Shown here piece after piece: positions 57,805-64,000 of a stretch of DNA of 64,000 nt (position 1 is its first letter; each line of letters opens with the position of its first letter). Made by a program: the position numbers and the translations under genes. The notes beneath the pieces were generated by a model. That model was given only the letters and a program-made list of their open reading frames with translations. It did no database searches and was not told where the DNA came from. This stretch comes from Candidatus Thiovulum stygium (lineage in GTDB: Bacteria; Campylobacterota; Campylobacteria; Campylobacterales; Thiovulaceae): NCBI GenBank assembly GCA_021582295.1, contig CP091137.1, positions 212,970-276,969 on the forward strand, given 5' to 3'.

Positions 57805-59223
57805 TTAAATAGGTAAAACTCTAATTCTTTCTGAAAGTTTGTCTTTTAATGTAACTTCTATTGCATATAGTGTTCCAGTTGTAGAAGTTGAACATGTTGA
57901 ACAAGCTCCAAGATATCTAATATAAACATCAGTATATCTTTCACCTTCTCGAATATCAATAACTTCCATGTTTCCGCCATCAGCAACTAAAAATTGTCTC
58001 ACACTGCTGTCAATTACGGCATCAATAGCTTTAATTTTTTGAACAAGTGTCATTTTTGAAAAATCGCCTGTTACTGAAGCATTTGCAGCCTCTTTTAATC
58101 TCTCTTGATCCATTTCAGCTCGAACATCTCTTAAAATATCAACTAAATAATATTCTCGTTGTTCATGACCTCCCGGTTTTATACAAGATTTACAGAATGC
58201 ACCAGCTTTTGTATAATCAGTAATTTGTTCAATCGTAGTTAGATTATTAAGTTTAATAACTTCTCGAAGAGTTGCAAGACTAACTCTTGCACATTCACAA
58301 ACGATTGTCTCTTCTTCAAACGATTTTGAATCAACACCTTTATAAATCGCGGCAGCTTCTTTAATTACATCGTAAGCCATAACTGAACAGTTTTTAGAAA
58401 TAACTCCATTCTGTATATAGTTATGAGCATCATGTTCAACTTCAAGAGTATAAACTGTAACCATATCATTTTGATCAATTTCTAATTGAGTTAAATCATT
58501 TAAATTTGCATTTATATTCTCAACTTCAAAATTATGAATATCTCCAGATAATATATCTCCGTTTTTTAAATTTTCAGCAAAAATCCACTCACCTTTATTA
58601 TCTAAAAGTTGATGATCTTTTGTAAAAATATAAAAACCTGGATTACTGCCTGATGAGGTTTTTAAATAAACCCGAACAAGATCGCTCTTTGGAGTTTTAT
58701 AACTAATTACTCTTTTTACTAGAGAATTTATAAGCCCTTTTTCAGTATAAACTGCAACCTCATCGCCAACTTTAATTTCACCAATTGCAACTTTACCTTT
58801 TGGAGTTTGAACTGGCATAAAATATGGAGAACAATGCATCTTTTGTCCCGGAACAGCTGGAACATCAGGATCGTCTCGAAGAGCCATTTCAACATCGATA
58901 TTTGTAATTTTTATAGCTTCATCAACAGTTTTTCCAATACATAAATCAACCATCATGTCTGAACTTGCAATTGCAGTTCCACAGCCAAAACTTTTGAATT
59001 TTGCATCGATAATTTTATCGTTAGATTCATCAACTAACCAATATAATCTAACTGCATCACCGCAACTTTCAGCACCAAAATCAGCAACAATTAATTTACC
59101 ATTTTTCGCTTTTGCTTGATTTTCTGTAATTTCGCCCTGATTTTTTGGGTTATTCATTCTTTCAGCAACTTTGTTTGAATATTGATCCCAAAGTGCTTCA
59201 CCAAATAAATTTGCTTTTGCCAT
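57805..59223 (-). CDS. nifU: NifU-type Fe-S cluster scaffold, interrupted by an intein
   Basis: 472 residues as translated; 131-278 are an intein, leaving 324, normal for Helicobacter/Campylobacter NifU. IscU-like N-domain with cluster cysteines C54 (AESCGDAVRLYW), C81 (FGCGTAIASSDM) and the third after splicing (MHCSVMAYDV). Middle BFD-type [2Fe-2S] domain (CECARVSLATLREVI...CKSC) and C-terminal Nfu domain (GACSTCSTSTTG). Receives sulfur from NifS to assemble Fe-S clusters. AAAGGAAC precedes the ATG. Scaffold activity should need splicing. Confidence 0.95.
   Translation of the reverse strand: MAKANLFGEALWDQYSNKVAERMNNPKNQGEITENQAKAKNGKLIVADFGAESCGDAVRLYWLVDESNDKIIDAKFKSFGCGTAIASSDMMVDLCIGKTVDEAIKITNIDVEMALRDDPDVPAVPGQKMHCSPYFMPVQTPKGKVAIGEIKVGDEVAVYTEKGLINSLVKRVISYKTPKSDLVRVYLKTSSGSNPGFYIFTKDHQLLDNKGEWIFAENLKNGDILSGDIHNFEVENINANLNDLTQLEIDQNDMVTVYTLEVEHDAHNYIQNGVISKNCSVMAYDVIKEAAAIYKGVDSKSFEEETIVCECARVSLATLREVIKLNNLTTIEQITDYTKAGAFCKSCIKPGGHEQREYYLVDILRDVRAEMDQERLKEAANASVTGDFSKMTLVQKIKAIDAVIDSSVRQFLVADGGNMEVIDIREGERYTDVYIRYLGACSTCSTSTTGTLYAIEVTLKDKLSERIRVLPI
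58390..58833 (-). mobile_element. Mini-intein in NifU (148 residues) at the cluster-ligand cysteine
   Basis: Starts at Cys131 (CSPYFMPVQTPKGKVAIGEI), has block B FTKDHQLLD (TxxH), block F AHNYIQNG and ends VISKN. The following Cys279 (CSVMAYDV) is both the +1 nucleophile and the third Fe-S ligand. The usual penultimate His is Lys (SKN). No endonuclease domain. Removing it restores QKMHCSVMAYDV, the conserved IscU/NifU sequence. Two copies of the GATGAGGT octamer lie inside (58652, 58757). Confidence 0.94.
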
Positions 59224-59240
59224 TTCTAAGTTCCTTTTAA

Positions 59241-59360
59241 CTATTTTGTAATATACATATGTCTATTTAATATAAATTCTATTGTAATAGAGCCAAAAAC
59301 TCCTAAAATCATAAAGCTATCTTTAGATAATTCTATTTTAATAGTCTTAAGCTTGTTCAT
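59241..59360 (-). CDS. Possible 39-residue protein between nifS and nifU
   Basis: ATG at 59358-59360 with AAGGAA just upstream; reads MNKLKTIKIELSKDSFMILG and continues with a hydrophobic stretch (SFMILGVFGSITIEFIL) before a short basic tail. Same strand as and between nifS and nifU. No family recognised; short length means it may be chance. Confidence 0.35.
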   Translation of the reverse strand: MNKLKTIKIELSKDSFMILGVFGSITIEFILNRHMYITK

Positions 59361-59412
59361 AATTTCCAAGGAAGTTAGTTCTAAATTTATTTTTTAACTA
59401 TATTTATTTTAT

Positions 59413-60612
<1,200 letters not shown>

Positions 60613-60644
60613 CTATTTTTTATCTCTCCAGATATATTTTAAAG

Positions 60645-61229
60645 TTATTTTGATTCGCTATTTTTAGTTATAGTAACTATAACTGCACCTCTTAAATCAC
60701 CTATTTTATAACCAGTTGCTAAATCTTGAGGATAAATTTCATGAATTTTTTTACGAACTTCAGGTGAAATATCTTCAACTGTACCATGACATTTCAAACA
60801 CATTTCATTAGCAATTTTGATTGGTTGATAATATTTATATGTTTCGCTTTTATCTTCAACTTTAGTTATAACTGACGAAGGAGTTTTTTCCAACATTAAT
60901 AAAATTTTTGCTTCTTCAGATGTTGGTTTATTTATAGAACTTCTATTTTTTATAGAAACTCGTCTTAAACGGACATTTTTACCCTCTTTTTTTAACTTTT
61001 CATTAACTTGTTCAGTTATATTTAAAGCTTGTTGAGAACAAAAATCAACGGCATTAACAAGATTTCCTGTTGTAACTTGTTTTTTAAGCTCTCCTCCAAG
61101 AGTTTTGAGTAAAAAATCTGAAGCAAGTTCTGCATCAATTTTTATTGGTTCAAAGTTTTCACCACTATATAAACTAGTTACTGCTAATAGTGATGAAACT
61201 ATAACTATTTTTTTAAATTTAAACCTCAT
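60645..61229 (-). CDS. DUF3365 (Tll0287-like) haem-binding protein
   Basis: 194 residues. Signal peptide (basic start, IVIVSSLLAVTSLYSG), then a DUF3365 domain with LRRVSIKNRSSINKPTSEE and a c-type haem motif CLKCHG near residue 145. Expected to be periplasmic and to bind haem; family members may sense redox or ligands. Position beside nifS may be incidental. Confidence 0.85.
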   Translation of the reverse strand: MRFKFKKIVIVSSLLAVTSLYSGENFEPIKIDAELASDFLLKTLGGELKKQVTTGNLVNAVDFCSQQALNITEQVNEKLKKEGKNVRLRRVSIKNRSSINKPTSEEAKILLMLEKTPSSVITKVEDKSETYKYYQPIKIANEMCLKCHGTVEDISPEVRKKIHEIYPQDLATGYKIGDLRGAVIVTITKNSESK

Positions 61230-61379
61230 CTATTTTTCCTTTGTTTTATAAAATTCTATTTGAAAATAAGTTAATTTGATATTTCATTAAAATTATATTT
61301 TTTTATTGAAGCAAATTTTAAAATTGAAAAAGCTATTTATTAATAGCTTTATATATTCTATTTTTCTTAAAAAATATAT

Positions 61380-62618
61380 TTATCTCGAAATAATTTCATA
61401 CTGAAAACTTGAGAACCATTTAAAAGCAGTCGGTATAAATCTAACAATAGAGCCACTTTTAATTTCTGAAATTTCTTTATCTATTAATATAAAACCGTTA
61501 CTATTGCTTAAAGATTTTACCATTCCGGGAGCTTGATTTGAAATCTGTTTAAAAGTTGAACCATCAAATTCACCAAGAATTGCAGTAGTTTTGCCACTTT
61601 TGATTTTAATAGTTTCTAAAGTTTCACACTCAATTCTATTTATATATTTTGCAGAATCTCCACTTAAGGCTAATATAATTGCTCGACCAAAAAGTTCAAA
61701 ATTAATTAAACCTGCTGTTGGATTTCCGGGAAGATTCAGAACAGCTGTTTTTCCAAATTTGCCAAAAGTTGTAGGTTTCCCCGGTTTTATTTCAACACCT
61801 TCAAAAATTGGCTGAAAACCTAAATTATAAAAACTTTCACGAGTAAAATCTGCTTCACCGACACTTACACCACCAGACGAAATTATCAAATCAGAATCTA
61901 GCGAATTTTTAATTGCATTTTGAACAGCTTCACGAGAATCACCAATAATTTTCATATGGGCAACATATCCACCTAATTCTATACTTTTAGCTAAAATCAT
62001 AGGTGAATTAGTATTATATAATTGATGAGGTTCAGCTTTTTCATAATGCATTTTTAACTCTTTGCCAGTTGCGAAAACAACTATTTTAGGCTTTTTGAAA
62101 ACTGAAATATGGCTAATTCCTTGAGATGCAAGAAGTCCAATTTTTGAAGAAGTTATTCGTTCGCCAATATTCATTAAAAGTTCATTTAATTTTATATCTT
62201 CACCTGAAAATCTAATATGTGAATTGGGTTTTAATGAATTTGGAATTAATATTTTATTTTGCGATTCAAGTTCTAAATCTATTTTAATATCTTCAAATGG
62301 AATAATAGTTCCAACACCTTTTGGAATTTTTCCACCAGTCATAATTTTTACAGCTTCAAATTTAGAAATTAAAAAATCATCGGCGACCTCATCACCAGCG
62401 AAAATAGTTTTAACTATTTGAACAGTTTCGCCAAGAGATAAAAGTGAAACAGCATAGCCATCCATTGCAGAATTATTAAAATTTGGAAGTTCTCTAATTG
62501 CAATTATATTTTCAGCAAGAACTCTATCAACAGAATTTTCAATTGGAACAAGTTCCACCCCGAGCGGGGTGATGTGCGAATAAATCAGCTCTAAAGCTCT
62601 CTCGATTGAGATAGCCAT
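61380..62618 (-). CDS. moeA: Molybdopterin molybdenumtransferase
   Basis: 412 residues: NFNNSAMDGYAV, GGKIPKGVGTIIPFEDI, SSGGVSVGEADFT, LPGNPTAGLINFELF. Inserts molybdate (or tungstate) into adenylylated molybdopterin. Ends before a gap of 150 bases that holds an AT-rich region only. Three bases after the fba stop, so co-transcribed with fba. Confidence 0.94.
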   Translation of the reverse strand: MAISIERALELIYSHITPLGVELVPIENSVDRVLAENIIAIRELPNFNNSAMDGYAVSLLSLGETVQIVKTIFAGDEVADDFLISKFEAVKIMTGGKIPKGVGTIIPFEDIKIDLELESQNKILIPNSLKPNSHIRFSGEDIKLNELLMNIGERITSSKIGLLASQGISHISVFKKPKIVVFATGKELKMHYEKAEPHQLYNTNSPMILAKSIELGGYVAHMKIIGDSREAVQNAIKNSLDSDLIISSGGVSVGEADFTRESFYNLGFQPIFEGVEIKPGKPTTFGKFGKTAVLNLPGNPTAGLINFELFGRAIILALSGDSAKYINRIECETLETIKIKSGKTTAILGEFDGSTFKQISNQAPGMVKSLSNSNGFILIDKEISEIKSGSIVRFIPTAFKWFSSFQYEIISR

Positions 62619-62621
62619 TGA

Positions 62622-63545
62622 CTAAATTTTTCCTGCACTTCCTAGAAGTTGCATTCTCTCTTTTAATAAAGTTTTAACACTTTTAATAGCTGGAGAGAAA
62701 AATTTTCGAAGATCAAATTCACTTTTTTGTTCATTTACAACTTTGCGAACTTCAGCCATAAATGCGATTCGTAAATCTGTATCAGTATTAACTTTATTAA
62801 TGCCACCTTTTATAGCTTCAGTTAAAAAATTAAATGGAACACCTTTTGAACCTTTTAAATCGCCACCAGTTTTTTCAAAAGCGATTCTTACATTTTCAGG
62901 AATTGCACTTGCACCGTGTAAAACAAGAGGAATATTAGTAGCTTTTTTAACTTCTTGTAATCTATTAAAGTCTAATTTAGGTTCGCCTTTAAATTTAAAA
63001 GCACCATGAGAAGTTCCAATAGCTGGAGCTAAATAATCAACATCAGTTAATTTAACAAATTCTCGAGCTTCTTCGACATTAACGAGAACAGCATCACGAT
63101 CAGAAACAACAATATTATCTTCAATACCCATTAAACGACCAAGTTCAGCTTCAACACCGATTCCAGATTTATGAGCAATTTCAACAACTTCACGAGTCAT
63201 TGCAATATTTTCTTCAAATGAATGATGACTTGCATCAATCATAACAGAAGTAAAACCAGCTTTGATAACATTAATACAACTTTCAACAGTTGTGCCATGA
63301 TCAAGATGTAAAGCGACAGGAATATGAGGATATCGATTAGAAAGAGTTTTTGTCATCGAATAGAGCATATCAGCTCCAGCATATTTAACTGCACCTTCAC
63401 TTGCTTGAACAATAATCGGTGATGAGGTCTCATTTGCAGATTCAAAAATTGCAATTAGCATTTCAAGATTATTTATATTAAAAGCACCAACTGCATAACC
63501 ATATTTATGGGCTTTATTTAATATTTCTTTACCACTAACTAGCAT
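62622..63545 (-). CDS. fba: Class II fructose-1,6-bisphosphate aldolase
   Basis: 307 residues, zinc-dependent. ALHLDHGTT (catalytic Asp and zinc His), DASHHSFEENI, VEAELGRLMGIED, LVLHGASAIP with the second zinc His. Gluconeogenesis/Calvin-type carbon flow. Start ATG at 63545 overlaps the proposed restored stop (TAATG) of the prolyl isomerase gene. Confidence 0.95.
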   Translation of the reverse strand: MLVSGKEILNKAHKYGYAVGAFNINNLEMLIAIFESANETSSPIIVQASEGAVKYAGADMLYSMTKTLSNRYPHIPVALHLDHGTTVESCINVIKAGFTSVMIDASHHSFEENIAMTREVVEIAHKSGIGVEAELGRLMGIEDNIVVSDRDAVLVNVEEAREFVKLTDVDYLAPAIGTSHGAFKFKGEPKLDFNRLQEVKKATNIPLVLHGASAIPENVRIAFEKTGGDLKGSKGVPFNFLTEAIKGGINKVNTDTDLRIAFMAEVRKVVNEQKSEFDLRKFFSPAIKSVKTLLKERMQLLGSAGKI

Positions 63546-63558
63546 TATTTAGATCCAT

Positions 63559-64000
63559 TTAACATTTTAATATCAGCTTTAGATTTAAGATATTCGATTT
63601 TTTCTCAACAAATTTTTGGAATTTTTCAACTTTGATTTTTTGTTCTATAACTTGTTCAGCTTCTTCAAATGTAGCTTGACCAGCCTCTTTTTTATCTTCG
63701 AGATAAATAACATGAAATCCAAATTGAGTTTTAACTGGAATTTTAGAAATTGTTCCAACTGCCATTGAGAAAACAGCTTTATTAAATTCTGGAACCATTA
63801 CACCTTCAGGAAAATAACCTAAATCGCCACCTCGTTCAGAAGCTCCCGGTTCAATAGACATATTTTTAGCACTTTCAATAAATTCATTTTTTAATTTATC
63901 GCCATCATATTTAGAAAGAAGACCGATTAAGCCTTTTGCTTCATCTTCAGTTTTAACAAGAATATGTCTAGCATGAACAGTTTTAGGCTTTTTGAACTCA
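63559..64000 (-). CDS. PpiC/PEB4-type peptidyl-prolyl isomerase, 5' end off the window, 3' end frameshifted
   Basis: Parvulin domain visible: HARHILVKTEDEAKGLI, SERGGDLGYFPEGVMVPEF, KTQFGFHVIYLEDKK. Member of the SurA/PpiC/PEB4 group of periplasmic chaperones that help outer-membrane proteins fold. The reading ends SNILNLKLILKC at 63559. One more A in the A run near 63600-63605 would instead read EKKIEYLKSKADIKML to a stop at 63545-63547, which fits the family tail better and overlaps the fba start. The start lies beyond the window. Confidence 0.85.
   Translation of the reverse strand, partial: EFKKPKTVHARHILVKTEDEAKGLIGLLSKYDGDKLKNEFIESAKNMSIEPGASERGGDLGYFPEGVMVPEFNKAVFSMAVGTISKIPVKTQFGFHVIYLEDKKEAGQATFEEAEQVIEQKIKVEKFQKFVEKKSNILNLKLILKC

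Overview
ORGANISM. The window is very AT-rich (roughly 27-30% GC by eye) and gene-dense. It reads as a chromosome segment of a Campylobacterota (epsilonproteobacterial) species. The evidence is the gene content: futalosine-pathway menaquinone synthesis (mqnD), adjacent purB-nrdA, an adjacent nifS-nifU pair of the Campylobacter/Helicobacter type, GatCAB transamidation, a PglA-like glycosyltransferase, a MotE-like protein, and poly-G tracts inside surface-sugar genes. I cannot fix the genus; a Thiovulum- or Sulfurimonas-like relative is plausible. No rRNA, tRNA or CRISPR array was seen. || LAYOUT. 1-1.6 kb: two tandem rhodaneses and mqnD. 1.7-3.8 kb: a restriction-modification pair flanked by a 145/144-bp direct duplication of the gatA 3' end. 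3.7-8.5 kb: gatA, accD, a PglA-like glycosyltransferase, thrC. 8.5-11.8 kb: an accessory patch with a J-domain/DUF1566 pair and a double-DUF2202 lipoprotein carrying a 48-bp tandem repeat. 11.9-23.4 kb: housekeeping genes (NFACT/RqcH-like, era, glcD, hemE, yqhA, asd, aspS, ispE, gmhB, lysA). 23.5-25.6 kb: a TerD plus TerD-nuclease fusion module flanked by an 80-bp direct duplication of the end of a motE-like gene. 25.5-31.5 kb: purB-nrdA(intein)-argH-motE-like operon. 31.7-57.7 kb: a long, all-minus surface-glycan cluster. 57.8-64 kb: nifS-nifU(intein), a DUF3365 haem protein, moeA, fba and a PpiC-type prolyl isomerase. || HOW THE GENES WORK TOGETHER. The glycan cluster contains a CDP-glucose branch (rfbF, rfbG, an RmlC-like epimerase, a DegT aminotransferase), a nonulosonate branch (NeuB, SpsF-like and a NeuA/PseG fusion), a Kdo8N-type branch (kdnB with DegT enzymes and kdsB), a Wzx flippase, an LIC12162-family transferase, methyl- and acetyltransferases, and two radical SAM proteins. 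Several genes are broken by one-base shifts. Three carry poly-G tracts: one in frame as written and two out of frame by one base. || MOST UNUSUAL. (1) The octamer GATGAGGT/ACCTCATC occurs about 30 times by eye on both strands, where about one would be expected. It is found in several reading frames, uses rare codons, and forms one inverted-pair hairpin, which looks like an uptake-sequence-like or Chi-like genomic word. (2) A mini-intein interrupts the Fe-S scaffold NifU exactly before its third cluster-ligand cysteine; a second mini-intein is in nrdA. (3) Two unrelated defence/stress modules each sit between long direct duplications of a neighbouring gene's 3' end. (4) A TerD domain is fused to a PD-(D/E)xK nuclease-like domain. 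Many one-base frameshifts at A/T runs, including in a housekeeping gene, warn that some 'broken' genes may be sequence errors.
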